Notes under the pieces: model-generated
Told to the model about the DNA's origin: nothing
What the model saw: the letters and a program-made list of their open reading frames with translations, nothing else
The model's database searches: none
Assembly: GCA_902362705.1 (NCBI GenBank)
Contig: CABIXK010000001.1
Coordinates: 468,177 to 532,176 of the forward strand
From: Rikenellaceae bacterium
GTDB taxonomy: Bacteria > Bacteroidota > Bacteroidia > Bacteroidales > Rikenellaceae
DNA length: 64,000 nucleotides
Direction: 5' to 3'
Position numbers and translations under genes: made by a program
Part shown: positions 52,198 to 62,075 of the stretch, one piece after another
How positions within the stretch are numbered: the stretch's first letter is position 1
How the letters are laid out: every line of letters starts with the position of its first letter

Positions 52198-52205
52198 CAA
52201 AATTA
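52198..52205 (-). promoter_or_regulatory. -7 promoter element of the flavoprotein operon
   Basis: TAATTTTG on the minus strand, 36 bases before the ATG at 52162. Confidence 0.5.
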
Positions 52206-52210
52206 CGCGA

Positions 52211-52240
52211 AAAGCCCCGCAGCGACGTTGCTGTGGGGCT
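52211..52240 (-). terminator. hairpin between AraC and flavoprotein genes
   Basis: 11-bp stem (52213-52223 with 52230-52240) with one imperfect pair on the minus strand, followed there by TTTTCGCG. Ends the AraC transcript before the next promoter. Confidence 0.6.
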
Positions 52241-52276
52241 CAAAGAGCTTTGCCGAAAAGGTCAGCGCCGGGGCCG

Positions 52277-53122
52277 CTATGCGAAAAGGGCCGAGGGCGA
52301 GACGCCGTAGTGGCGCTTGAAAGCGGTCGAGAAGTGGGAAGCGTTCTTGAAACCCACCTCGGCATAGACGTCGACCACCTTGCATCCGCCCTCCTTCATG
52401 CGCGCGTATGCCTCCTCCAGCCGCCGGCGGACGAGCCACTTCCCGGGCGTCAGGTCGCTGATCTTGCGGAAGTCCCGCTTGAAGGTGGCCAGGCTGCGCC
52501 CCGTGTAGTGGGCCAGCTCCTCCATCGTGAACTCGCACATGTAGTTCTCCTCCAGAAACTCCAGAATGTCGATCTTCCAGGGCTGGTTGAAGTCGAAGAG
52601 CAGGGGCCCGAACCGCTCGTCGATGTGCAGCAGGGCCAGCAGCCCCTCCTGCATCTTCAACTGCATGAAGTCGCCGCGGGGCTTCACCTCGGGGTCGAAA
52701 TAGGGAGTCATCGACCCGAAGAGGCTCGCCAGCTCGGCCGTCGCGGGGAGCTTCATCACCCGCGCCTCGAGCTTCGGCGTCGCGGGCGCCACGTCGCGCT
52801 GCCCGAAGAGGGCGTACATCCGCCGCAGGAACGCGCGCGTGAAAGAGAGGAAGATGCCGCAGTAGCGCTCGCCGTCGCAGGGGCGCTTATGGAAGGTGAC
52901 GTGGTGGTCGCGCGGGATGAAGACGCACTCGCCCTTGCCCACGCGGATCCGCTCGCGGCCGTTGTCGAGCACCATCTCGCCCGAGCGGACGTAGTTGAGG
53001 GCATAGTCGCGGGAGCGGTGCGCGCAGGGCTCCTCGTCGTCGTAGATGAAGCTGAAAAACACGTCGTTGTAGTTGAACAGAAGCTTCATCGGTTCCTGTC
53101 GTCGCATCGGCTGGCGGTCCAT
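52277..53122 (-). CDS. AraC-family transcriptional regulator
   Basis: About 281 residues. Residues about 1-120 form a cupin-like sensor (YALNYVRSGEMVLDNG, GECVFIPRDHHVTFHKRP); the last 100 residues are the AraC domain (CEFTMEELAHYTGRSLATFKRDF and EVGFKNASHFSTAFKRHYGVSPS). The start could be the ATG at 53122, chosen because it follows a TATCTTTG element at 53144-53151, or the ATG at 53089 (MKLLFNYNDVFF); the latter looks more like the true domain start. The flavoprotein-hydrolase operon downstream is a likely target. Confidence 0.88.
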   Translation of the reverse strand: MDRQPMRRQEPMKLLFNYNDVFFSFIYDDEEPCAHRSRDYALNYVRSGEMVLDNGRERIRVGKGECVFIPRDHHVTFHKRPCDGERYCGIFLSFTRAFLRRMYALFGQRDVAPATPKLEARVMKLPATAELASLFGSMTPYFDPEVKPRGDFMQLKMQEGLLALLHIDERFGPLLFDFNQPWKIDILEFLEENYMCEFTMEELAHYTGRSLATFKRDFRKISDLTPGKWLVRRRLEEAYARMKEGGCKVVDVYAEVGFKNASHFSTAFKRHYGVSPSALFA

Positions 53123-53143
53123 GGGTCGGGGGTTTTGTGCAGG

Positions 53144-53151
53144 CAAAGATA
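53144..53151 (-). promoter_or_regulatory. -7 promoter element of the AraC gene
   Basis: TATCTTTG on the minus strand, 22 bases before the ATG at 53122. Confidence 0.55.
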
Positions 53152-53183
53152 GGAAAACAACCGGCACGTCCGCCCGCAGGGCA

Positions 53184-53215
53184 CAAAAAAACGAGCCTCC
53201 TTATCGGAGACTCGT
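53184..53215 (-). terminator. terminator of the tRNA-Met gene
   Basis: 10-bp stem (53191-53200 with 53206-53215, one G-U on the minus strand), then seven T. It begins 9 bases after the tRNA 3' end. Confidence 0.88.
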
Positions 53216-53223
53216 CGTCGAAG

Positions 53224-53297
53224 TAGCGGGAGAGAGACTTGAACTCTCGACCTCATGATTATGAATCATGCGCTCTAACCAGCTGAGCTATCCCGCC
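53224..53297 (-). tRNA. tRNA-Met (anticodon CAT)
   Basis: A complete cloverleaf of 74 nt on the minus strand: acceptor GGCGGGA pairing with TCCCGCT (G-U at the first pair), D-arm GCTC...GAGC, anticodon stem CATGA/TCATG around loop TTCATAA, T-arm GAGAG-TTCAAGT-CTCTC, discriminator A. CCA is not encoded. The lack of a 1-72 mismatch of initiator type suggests an elongator tRNA-Met; a tRNA-Ile2 with lysidine at the same anticodon cannot be excluded without comparison. Confidence 0.93.
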
Positions 53298-53314
53298 ATT
53301 GCTGAAAGCGAGTG

Positions 53315-53345
53315 CAAAGATAAGCGAAAAATTCGATCGTGCAAA
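53315..53345 (-). promoter_or_regulatory. promoter of the tRNA-Met gene
   Basis: -33 TTTG (53342-53345) and -7 TATCTTTG (53315-53322) on the minus strand with a 19-bp spacer, a textbook Bacteroidota promoter. Confidence 0.75.
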
Positions 53346-53429
53346 ATATTTTCGATAAAAATCGGCAAAAATCCGCAGAAAAGGCCCCTGGCACCGATTT
53401 TGACCCCCTGCGGGCAAACCCTTCGACGC

Positions 53430-54116
53430 ATGCCTCTGAAAAAAATCACACGCGAACGGCTCACCCGCATCCTCGGGTCGGTCAACGTCGCGGGCGGTCT
53501 GGTGCTGCTCGCCGCCATGTCGCGCGAAATCCTCGGCGGGAACCACGCCCGCTTCTCCGACCTCTACCTCCACGTCCAGCTCATCGTCTGCTCGCTCTTT
53601 CTGGCCGACTTCGTCGTCCGCTGGATGGCAGCAGAGCGGCGCGGGCGCTTCTTCGCGCGCCACTGCCTCTTCCTCATCATCTCGATCCCCTACCTCAACC
53701 TGATCGAGTGGAGCGGCATCGAGCTCCCGCGCGAGGCGGCCATGCTCATCGGGCTGATGCCGCTCGTGCGACTCTTCCTGGCCTTCTACATCGTCATCCG
53801 CTGGCTCGCGGGCGACCGGGTGCGCAAGCTGCTGGCGGCCTACGTGCTCACCGTGGCGCTCTTCACCTACCTCTCGGCGCTGGTCTTCTACGACTACGAG
53901 GCGGGGGTCAACCCCCGTCTGCACGGCTTCGGCGACGCGGTGTGGCGGGCCTGGATGAACGTCACCACCGTGGGGGCCGAGATCTTCCCCGTCACGACCG
54001 TAGGCAAGGTCTTCAGCGTGCTGCTCCCGTCGCTGGGCATGCTCTTCTTCCCCATCTTCACCACCTACGTGCTGCAGGAGTACGCACCACGAAAAAAGGA
54101 ATCCGACCGGCAGTGA
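53430..54116 (+). CDS. voltage-gated-type ion channel with a non-canonical selectivity filter
   Basis: A 228-residue membrane protein with about six hydrophobic segments (15-32, 45-66, 78-95, 103-126, 135-155, 190-213), the layout of a single-subunit tetrameric cation channel. The pore loop reads NVTTVGAEIFPVTTVG (about residues 177-192), where a potassium channel would have TVGYGD: Tyr, Gly and Asp are replaced by Ala, Glu and Ile, while the flanking TTVG and P-T are kept. The S4-like segment has only scattered Arg. Start ATG at 53430, since upstream lies the tRNA. Ion selectivity is unknown. Confidence 0.78.
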   Translation: MPLKKITRERLTRILGSVNVAGGLVLLAAMSREILGGNHARFSDLYLHVQLIVCSLFLADFVVRWMAAERRGRFFARHCLFLIISIPYLNLIEWSGIELPREAAMLIGLMPLVRLFLAFYIVIRWLAGDRVRKLLAAYVLTVALFTYLSALVFYDYEAGVNPRLHGFGDAVWRAWMNVTTVGAEIFPVTTVGKVFSVLLPSLGMLFFPIFTTYVLQEYAPRKKESDRQ

Positions 54117-54127
54117 TCGGATTCCTT
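54092..54127 (-). terminator. terminator of mscL, overlapping the channel gene end
   Basis: 11-bp perfect stem (54096-54106 with 54117-54127) followed by a T run on the minus strand. The stem overlaps the last codons of the convergent channel gene. Confidence 0.8.
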
Positions 54128-54149
54128 CGCTTGCGGGCTGCGGCGCAGC

Positions 54150-54638
54150 CTACAGCTGCTTCTTCTCGCGCAGCAGGTCGCGGATCTCGGCGAGCAGCTG
54201 CTCCTCCTTCGAGGGGGCGGGAGCGGGTGCCGGGGCGGGCGCCGCGGTCTTCTTCCTGGCCATGCGGTTCATGAGCTTCACCATCAGGAAGACGCAGAAT
54301 GCCAGGATCGTGAAGTCGATGCACTGCTGGATGAAGGCGCCGTAGTTCCAGTAGACCGGCTCGGCAGCCTCAGGGGTGACGATCACCCCGTCGACACCGC
54401 CCACCATGTCGCCCACGCGCTGCACGGCGTTGGACGAGACGTCGCGCATGCGGCTGATGTCCACGCGCAGCTTCGAGAAGTCGGTGTTGCCCAGCAGCGC
54501 GCCGATCGGCGGCATGATGATGTCGTTGACCAGCGAGGTGACGATCTTGCCGAACGCGCCGCCGATGATGACGCCGACAGCCATATCCATCACATTGCCC
54601 TTGAGGGCGAACTCCTTGAATTCCTTGAAAAATGCCAT
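54150..54638 (-). CDS. mscL: large-conductance mechanosensitive channel
   Basis: A 162-residue MscL. The N-terminal [40 protein letters not shown] is the amphipathic helix plus TM1 with its hydrophobic gate; TM2 is about 100-122 ([24 protein letters not shown]). The C-terminal bundle ([15 protein letters not shown]) is joined by a PAPAPAPAP linker that makes it longer than the E. coli protein. It releases pressure during hypo-osmotic shock. Transcribed divergently from ispF with overlapping promoters. Confidence 0.96.
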   Translation of the reverse strand: MAFFKEFKEFALKGNVMDMAVGVIIGGAFGKIVTSLVNDIIMPPIGALLGNTDFSKLRVDISRMRDVSSNAVQRVGDMVGGVDGVIVTPEAAEPVYWNYGAFIQQCIDFTILAFCVFLMVKLMNRMARKKTAAPAPAPAPAPSKEEQLLAEIRDLLREKKQL

Positions 54639-54665
54639 AACTGTAAAGGTGTATGCGGTTAATAT

Positions 54666-54696
54666 TTTGCAAAAATAGTTTTTTTTCTTAATTTCG
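54666..54696 (+). promoter_or_regulatory. promoter of ispF
   Basis: -33 TTTG (54666-54669) and -7 TAATTTCG (54689-54696), spacer 19, 22 bases before the ATG. It overlaps the mscL promoter on the other strand. Confidence 0.65.
54670..54677 (-). promoter_or_regulatory. -7 promoter element of mscL
   Basis: TATTTTTG on the minus strand, 31 bases before the mscL ATG, lying inside the spacer of the ispF promoter. Confidence 0.55.
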
Positions 54697-54718
54697 ACGG
54701 AATAAACCCGATTCGACT

Positions 54719-55195
54719 ATGGATTTCAGAATAGGACACGGCTACGACGTGCATGCGCTGGCCGAAGGGCTGCCCCTCGTGCTGGGCGGCGTCGCGATTC
54801 CCCACACCCACGGTCTGGTGGCCCACTCCGACGGCGACGTGGCAATCCACGCCGTGTGCGACGCGCTGCTGGGCGCCGCGGCGCTGGGCGACATCGGGCA
54901 GCACTTCCCCGACACGTCGGCCGACTTCGCCGGCATCGACTCGAAGATCCTGCTGCGCAGGGTCGCCGAGCTGCTCGGCGAGCACGGCTACCGCATCGGC
55001 AACGTCGACTGCACGATCCGCATGCAGCGCCCCAAGCTGCGCCCCCACATCGACGCCATGCGCGCGGCGATGGCCGGTGCGATGGGAATCGACGCCGACC
55101 GCGTGTCGGTTAAGGCGACCACCACCGAGCGCCTCGGCTTCGAAGGGCGCGAAGAGGGGGTATCGGTCTCGGCCGTGGCGCTGATCTATCGGTAG
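54719..55195 (+). CDS. ispF: 2-C-methyl-D-erythritol 2,4-cyclodiphosphate synthase
   Basis: A 158-residue IspF of the methylerythritol-phosphate isoprenoid pathway. Zinc ligands D10 and H12 lie in GHGYDVHAL and H44 in DVAIHAVCDAL; GDIGQHFPDT, the DCTI strand and KATTTERLGFEGREEGV are the substrate-binding signatures. It forms trimers in the cytoplasm. Monocistronic, promoter at 54666-54696. Its presence indicates the non-mevalonate route. Confidence 0.97.
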   Translation: MDFRIGHGYDVHALAEGLPLVLGGVAIPHTHGLVAHSDGDVAIHAVCDALLGAAALGDIGQHFPDTSADFAGIDSKILLRRVAELLGEHGYRIGNVDCTIRMQRPKLRPHIDAMRAAMAGAMGIDADRVSVKATTTERLGFEGREEGVSVSAVALIYR

Positions 55196-55390
55196 CGCCC
55201 GGACAAGCGCGCTGCCCCATCGGACCGTCCGGCCCCATCAGCTCGCTCCGGCCGTCGGCACCGCATCGCGGCCCGCGACACACCTTGCCGTGGCGGCATC
55301 GCACAGCCGCGCCATCGCGACATCGCACAGCCACATCGTCTCGCCGCGCCGTCTCGCCACCCCGCCGCTTCGTCGCCCCGCCGCATTTCG

Positions 55391-55430
55391 CAAAAGAGCC
55401 TCCGCCCCTCTTGCGGGCCGGAGGCTTTTG
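55391..55430. terminator. bidirectional terminator between ispF and the DUF4251 gene
   Basis: 8-bp stem AGCCTCCG (55397-55404) with CGGAGGCT (55419-55426), with A-rich left and T-rich right flank. The stretch between it and ispF (55196-55390) is simple GC sequence with a twice-repeated CATCGCACAGCC and no gene. Confidence 0.75.
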
Positions 55431-55450
55431 TCGTGCGGCGGCAGTGCCCG

Positions 55451-55993
55451 TTAGTAGATGCGGGTGATGTTGCCGTTGTACTGCACGGGGCTGTACCAGG
55501 GGTTGGTAATCGTCAGCACGGCTCCGCCGGTGCGGGAGTATACCTCCAGGGTGAAGGTGTAATCCGAGCCCGAGTAGAGGCTGCTCTTGAAGGTGACGAT
55601 CCATCCCTCGCTGGTCTGCTCGGTGACGTAGTTCTCCACGCTCGAGACGGTGTAGTTGAGCATCGTCACGTGGTAGGGCGGCACGTAGCCCTTGATGTAG
55701 GGGAGGCAGATCTCGACCGTACCGTCCCATACCTGGAGGTCGAAGTGGGGATTGAGGATCTGACGCATCTGACCGGCCGGCTGGCGCTGCATGGTCTGGG
55801 GCGAGAACTTGAAGTTACGCGACAGGATGGTCGAATCCATCGACTGCTCGAACTCGGCGATGCGCTGCGCGCGGCGCTTCTCGCGGATCTCGCGACGCTC
55901 CTGCTTGGGCGTCAGGTTCTGTTTCTGACCGATCACGGTGGCGGCTGCCAGACACAGCAGCATGCCTGCAAGAATTACGGATAGCTTTTTCAT
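55451..55993 (-). CDS. DUF4251-family exported protein
   Basis: A 180-residue protein with a signal peptide (about 1-22). A charged helix (LTPKQERREIREKRRAQRIAEFEQSMDST) precedes the DUF4251 fold, with SRNFKFSPQTMQ, DLQVWDGTVEICLPYIKGYVPPYH and a C-terminal strand pair SGSDYTFTLEVYSRTGGAVLTI. Family members are small periplasmic or surface proteins of Bacteroidota with no established function. Lies 55 bases after uvrA on the same strand. Confidence 0.85.
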   Translation of the reverse strand: MKKLSVILAGMLLCLAAATVIGQKQNLTPKQERREIREKRRAQRIAEFEQSMDSTILSRNFKFSPQTMQRQPAGQMRQILNPHFDLQVWDGTVEICLPYIKGYVPPYHVTMLNYTVSSVENYVTEQTSEGWIVTFKSSLYSGSDYTFTLEVYSRTGGAVLTITNPWYSPVQYNGNITRIY

Positions 55994-56048
55994 GGCTCAT
56001 AAAGAATTGATTTCGACCGTGAAAAAGCAAACGCGGTGCCGAAAAGGG

Positions 56049-58871
<2,823 letters not shown>

Positions 58872-58924
58872 CGCACTTATAACGTCGCCGCGGCCGGTTT
58901 ATTGGGCCGCCCGGGCGAATCATG

Positions 58925-59035
58925 CAAAGATACGAAAAGTCGAGCGCAGAAGCAAACCATAAGGTTTGTTTCTGCCGAGACTGAGTATCTTCGACGAAAT
59001 CAAAGATACGTATAAGCAAGGGCAAAAGTAAGCTG
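58925..59035 (-). promoter_or_regulatory. palindromic promoter repeat, copy D (tandem)
   Basis: On the minus strand: a distal half unit (GCTTACTTTTGCCC then TATCTTTG at 59001-59008), the junction ending GAAGATACTC, a full palindrome (GGCAGAAACAAACC-TTAT-GGTTTGCTTCTGC, 58945-58976) and a proximal TATCTTTG (58925-58932). The -7 sites are 76 bp apart; uvrA starts 54 bases on. Confidence 0.8.
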
Positions 59036-59043
59036 TGTTGCGA

Positions 59044-59078
59044 ATTGAAAATGGAAAGTGGAAAATGGAAAATGAGGG
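59044..59078 (+). repeat. tandem 7-bp repeat array, 4-5 units
   Basis: ATTGAAA, ATGGAAA, GTGGAAA, ATGGAAA, then degenerate ATGAGGG. Adjacent to mosaic element R5, as the other arrays are to R2 and R3. Confidence 0.75.
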
Positions 59079-59085
59079 AGGGGAC

Positions 59086-59343
59086 CTTTGTTGCGGCAGG
59101 CCGTAGCCGGCGAAGCGGCGGCGCGTGAAACGTGCAACCCTCCGCTCGCCGTGGCTACGGGCTGCCGGCTTTTCACGGGCAGCAGCTTGCGGAGCCCGAA
59201 CGAGCAAGAGCGAGTTGCGGGCCTCCGCTGCCGGAGGCTGCGGCCCGCCGGCCTTCGGCCGCCCTTTCGCCCACAAGCTCCCTTTGCCGGGGCTTCGACG
59301 GTTGCGTCTCTCTTTTCGGGCAGCAGCCAGCGAAGGGCAAATC
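59086..59343. repeat. GC-rich mosaic intergenic repeat, copy R5
   Basis: Non-coding. 59219-59247 is identical to 6910-6938; 59262-59292 and 59290-59337 are inverted relatives of 7001-7032 and 7099-7145. A short hairpin CGGCC-TTC-GGCCG lies at 59249-59261. It fills the space between the uvrA promoter repeats and the terminator at 59344-59370. Confidence 0.75.
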
Positions 59344-59370
59344 GAAAAAACGGGCACCCGAAGGTGCCCG
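59344..59370 (-). terminator. terminator of the barrel-protein operon
   Basis: Perfect 8-bp stem (59351-59358 with 59363-59370), 4-nt loop, followed by six T on the minus strand; 31 bases after the stop of the 59401 gene. Confidence 0.88.
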
Positions 59371-59400
59371 CCGTCCCGGAATCGGTTCCCGGTCAGAAAG

Positions 59401-59967
59401 TCAGAAAGTGTATCGCAGGCCCACCTGCAGGCGGTTCCACCCCGCATCGAGCACGAATTCGCCGTCGCCCCAGCAGCCGCCCGAGCGGCGGAAGGCGGGC
59501 GAACCGCTGTAGCCCAGGTAGAGGTAGCGCGCCTGCAGGCTCAGCCGCCGTGTCAGGGCGCAGGACCCGCCCAGCGTGAAGCCCGCCTCGGCGTAGTCGT
59601 CGCACACCTTGCGGGGGCCGCTGCCGTCCATCTGCTCGTCGGGCGCGAACGTATAGGTCGCCTGCCCCTCGACGAAGAGCGAGAACCGGCGCTTGCCGAG
59701 CATGCGGTACTGCCCTATCGCCCCCACACTCTTGAAACCGCCCTCCATAAGATCGCCCGCCGTCTCGAACGACGCCCGAAGACCTACGGCCCAGCGGTCT
59801 GTCAGCCGGTAGCCCACCGTCGGGGTGAAAATGCCGTAGCCGTCCAGAGGCGCTCCGTAGCCGAAATCCATCTCCACGAAAACGCCCCGCTCCTTCACTT
59901 GCGCCGCGGCCGTCGCGATGCCGCACACGGCCAGAACAAACAAAAAGAACATTTTAGTTTTCATCAT
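59401..59967 (-). CDS. small outer-membrane beta-barrel protein (paralogue 1)
   Basis: A 188-residue protein with a signal peptide (about 1-23, ending AAAQ). The mature part has alternating strands and ends in VGLRYTF, a C-terminal aromatic typical of outer-membrane barrels. It is a paralogue of the next gene: both open with KERGVF(V/A)E and share the last 29 residues. No family name recognised beyond outer-membrane-protein-like barrel. Nine bases separate the two. Function unknown. Confidence 0.75.
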   Translation of the reverse strand: MMKTKMFFLFVLAVCGIATAAAQVKERGVFVEMDFGYGAPLDGYGIFTPTVGYRLTDRWAVGLRASFETAGDLMEGGFKSVGAIGQYRMLGKRRFSLFVEGQATYTFAPDEQMDGSGPRKVCDDYAEAGFTLGGSCALTRRLSLQARYLYLGYSGSPAFRRSGGCWGDGEFVLDAGWNRLQVGLRYTF

Positions 59968-59976
59968 GCGTCCCGT

Positions 59977-60519
59977 TTAAAAAGTGTATCGCAGGCCCAC
60001 CTGCAGGCGGTTCCATCCCGCATCGAGCACGAATTCGCCGTCGCCCCAGCAGCCGCCCGAGCGGCGGTAGTCGGGCGAATCGCTGTAACCCAGATAGAGG
60101 TAGCGGGCCGTCACGGCAAGCCCTTTCCAGATCCGGCACGAAGCCCCGAAGGTCACGCCCGCTTCGGAATAACCGTCCGACTGCGGCAGAGTGGGATCCG
60201 CATCCGCGGCCATATCCTTCGCAAAAAACAACGAGCCTTGTCCTTCGGCGAACAACTCGAAGCGCGGCCGGTTGAAAAATCGGTATTGGACGAAGGCGCC
60301 GGGTACTGTATACGGACGATCGACCTCGCATTGCAGCCGCAGACCCACCGACCAATTCCCCGCAAACCTATAGCCGAGCACCGGGGCCACAACGGCATAG
60401 CCTCCACGGGATCGGCCGTATCCGAAATTCAGCTCCGCAAAAACGCCGCGCTCCTTCTCCTGCGCAATCGCCGGTACGATACCGACCAAAGCGACTATGC
60501 TCAATAAAATCTTCTTCAT
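59977..60519 (-). CDS. small outer-membrane beta-barrel protein (paralogue 2)
   Basis: A 180-residue protein with a signal peptide (about 1-19, ending AIAQ) and barrel-like strands ending in VGLRYTF. The last roughly 88 bases of the gene differ from paralogue 1 at one position, while the first two thirds are clearly diverged. It lies 11 bases after the C10-propeptide-like gene, so all three are probably one transcript from the promoter at 61135-61167. Function unknown. Confidence 0.75.
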   Translation of the reverse strand: MKKILLSIVALVGIVPAIAQEKERGVFAELNFGYGRSRGGYAVVAPVLGYRFAGNWSVGLRLQCEVDRPYTVPGAFVQYRFFNRPRFELFAEGQGSLFFAKDMAADADPTLPQSDGYSEAGVTFGASCRIWKGLAVTARYLYLGYSDSPDYRRSGGCWGDGEFVLDAGWNRLQVGLRYTF

Positions 60520-60530
60520 ATTCAAAATTA

Positions 60531-61106
60531 TTATTTGACAGGATATATGTTGATCACGTCGTCGAAGCTGCGCGTCTCGGCCTCGGAGAAGAGCGGCTCG
60601 CGCGTCGTGTTGTAGGCCTCCCACATGGCGCGGCAGCGCAGACGCACGCTGTCGGGAAGCTCCGCGGCACGCTCGATCACCGCCTGCTGCTCGGCAAGCC
60701 ACACCGAGACGCCCGTCTTGTCGATGCTCTCCACGTCGAAACGCCCCTCGTCGCTGAAGGCCAGCACCGGCATGTAGTCTTTCGTCGCCGACACCACCAC
60801 GAAACCGCGGTCGCCGCGGTAGTTGACCACGTAGCACAACGCGTCGCCCGACTGCGAGCGCAGCGTGTGGACCGATTCGATCTCCCGCTCGCCGGCTCGC
60901 GTCGCCTCATCGGCCCCGAACAGCGCCGCCACGCTCCGCACCGCCGCCTCGCTCACCTCCTCGCTGCGGTCGGGGACCGTGACATACGCCACCGGCACCT
61001 CGGGCATCTCCGGCGATTCGGCCGGCGCGACCTGCTCGGGCGAAGAGCAGGAGACGAGCCACGTGGCGAACCATGCCGCAATCGCAAAAAGAGAAAATCT
61101 TTTCAT
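60531..61106 (-). CDS. stand-alone C10-peptidase propeptide/Spi-like lipoprotein
   Basis: A 191-residue lipoprotein (lipobox LVSC near residue 20). The region about 85-130, with GDALCYVVNYRGDRGFVVVSATKDYMPVLAFSDEG in character, matches the inhibitory propeptide of streptopain-type (C10) cysteine proteases and the Spi inhibitor family. The protein ends at YPVK, where the catalytic domain would begin; no Cys-protease motif follows in any frame before the next gene. It may be a free inhibitor or the remnant of a protease. The ATG at 61106 follows a good promoter. Confidence 0.7.
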   Translation of the reverse strand: MKRFSLFAIAAWFATWLVSCSSPEQVAPAESPEMPEVPVAYVTVPDRSEEVSEAAVRSVAALFGADEATRAGEREIESVHTLRSQSGDALCYVVNYRGDRGFVVVSATKDYMPVLAFSDEGRFDVESIDKTGVSVWLAEQQAVIERAAELPDSVRLRCRAMWEAYNTTREPLFSEAETRSFDDVINIYPVK

Positions 61107-61134
61107 AGGCACAGATATTAGGTTGAATTCACCT

Positions 61135-61167
61135 CGAATATAAGACTATTTTTCGGATATTTCCAAA
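61135..61167 (-). promoter_or_regulatory. promoter of the Spi-like/barrel operon
   Basis: -33 TTTG (61164-61167) and -7 TATATTCG (61135-61142) on the minus strand, spacer 21, 29 bases before the ATG. The flanks are AT-rich. Confidence 0.65.
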
Positions 61168-61243
61168 AACAAGCCGGATTATTCATAAAAAAATCCACCG
61201 GCCGCCCTGCGCCGCACCCCACCGGTCATAAAAAACGGCCGCG

Positions 61244-62008
61244 CTACCCCTCCAAACGGAAGCCGTCGGCATCGCGCCACGCCGGGAAGCGCGCACGGAA
61301 GGCCTCCAGCGCTTCGCGGTCCCACGTGGCCGTCAGGGTCTGCACGCCGCACCTCGCCTCGGCCGTCGTCTCGCCGCGAAAATCGACGAGCGCCGAGTCG
61401 CCCGCATAGACGATCCCGGGGTCCGCGCCCGCGCGGTTGACCGCCGCCACGTAGCACTGGTTCTCGATGGCGCGGGCCCGCACGAGGGTCCGCCACGCCG
61501 CGCGCCGCGGGGCCGGCCAGGCGGCGCAGCAGACGATGGCGTCGTAGTCGCCCCGGCAGCGGCTCCACACCGGGAAGCGCAGGTCGTAGCAGACCAGCAG
61601 CAGCAGGCGCCAGCCGCGGTAATGCACCACACGCCGCTCGCTGCCCGGGGCGTAGGCCGCAGCCTCGCCGCCCGGGCGGAACAGATGGCGCTTGTCGTAC
61701 CACTCGGCCTCGCCCGAGGGGCGGACGAAGTACATGCGGTTGCGCAGCGTGCCGTCGGCCTCGCGCACGGCGACGCTGCCGGCGATCGCCCGGCCGTAGC
61801 GGAGGGCCCAGCCGCGCAGCGCACCGGCCACCGGCCCGCCCTCGGGCTCGGCCGCGGCGGCCGCGACGTCGAACCCCGTGGCGAAGAGTTCGGGAAGCAC
61901 GACCAGATCGGCCGCAGCGGCCGCGACAAGCGGCTCCGCGCGGCGCAGGTTGCCGATAGGATCGCGCCACGCGGCCTCGGTCTGACAGAGGGATACACGA
62001 AGATTCAT
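61244..62008 (-). CDS. carbon-nitrogen hydrolase (omega-amidase / nitrilase family)
   Basis: A 254-residue nitrilase-superfamily enzyme. The catalytic triad is visible: Glu in LVVLPELFATGF, Lys in WYDKRHLF, Cys in LLVCYDLRFPVW. The DLRFPVWSR and ENQCYVAAVNRAG blocks fit omega-amidases such as YafV/NIT2, which hydrolyse alpha-ketoglutaramate and similar amides in methionine salvage and glutamine transamination. Cytoplasmic. Divergent from the GH20 gene across a 67-base gap. Confidence 0.9.
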   Translation of the reverse strand: MNLRVSLCQTEAAWRDPIGNLRRAEPLVAAAAADLVVLPELFATGFDVAAAAAEPEGGPVAGALRGWALRYGRAIAGSVAVREADGTLRNRMYFVRPSGEAEWYDKRHLFRPGGEAAAYAPGSERRVVHYRGWRLLLLVCYDLRFPVWSRCRGDYDAIVCCAAWPAPRRAAWRTLVRARAIENQCYVAAVNRAGADPGIVYAGDSALVDFRGETTAEARCGVQTLTATWDREALEAFRARFPAWRDADGFRLEG

Positions 62009-62042
62009 GCTCTAAAAATAGCGATTATTCCGCAAAAAACGT

Positions 62043-62050
62043 TATCTTTA
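62043..62050 (+). promoter_or_regulatory. -7 promoter element of the second GH20 gene
   Basis: TATCTTTA, 25 bases before the ATG at 62076; one mismatch to the consensus. Confidence 0.45.
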
Positions 62051-62075
62051 TCCTCAAAAACCGAATACAGCCGAC

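Noticed and set aside
53224..53297. tRNA read as initiator Met
   Set aside because: The first acceptor pair is G-U and not the initiator-type mismatch, and the anticodon stem lacks the three G-C pairs of initiators.
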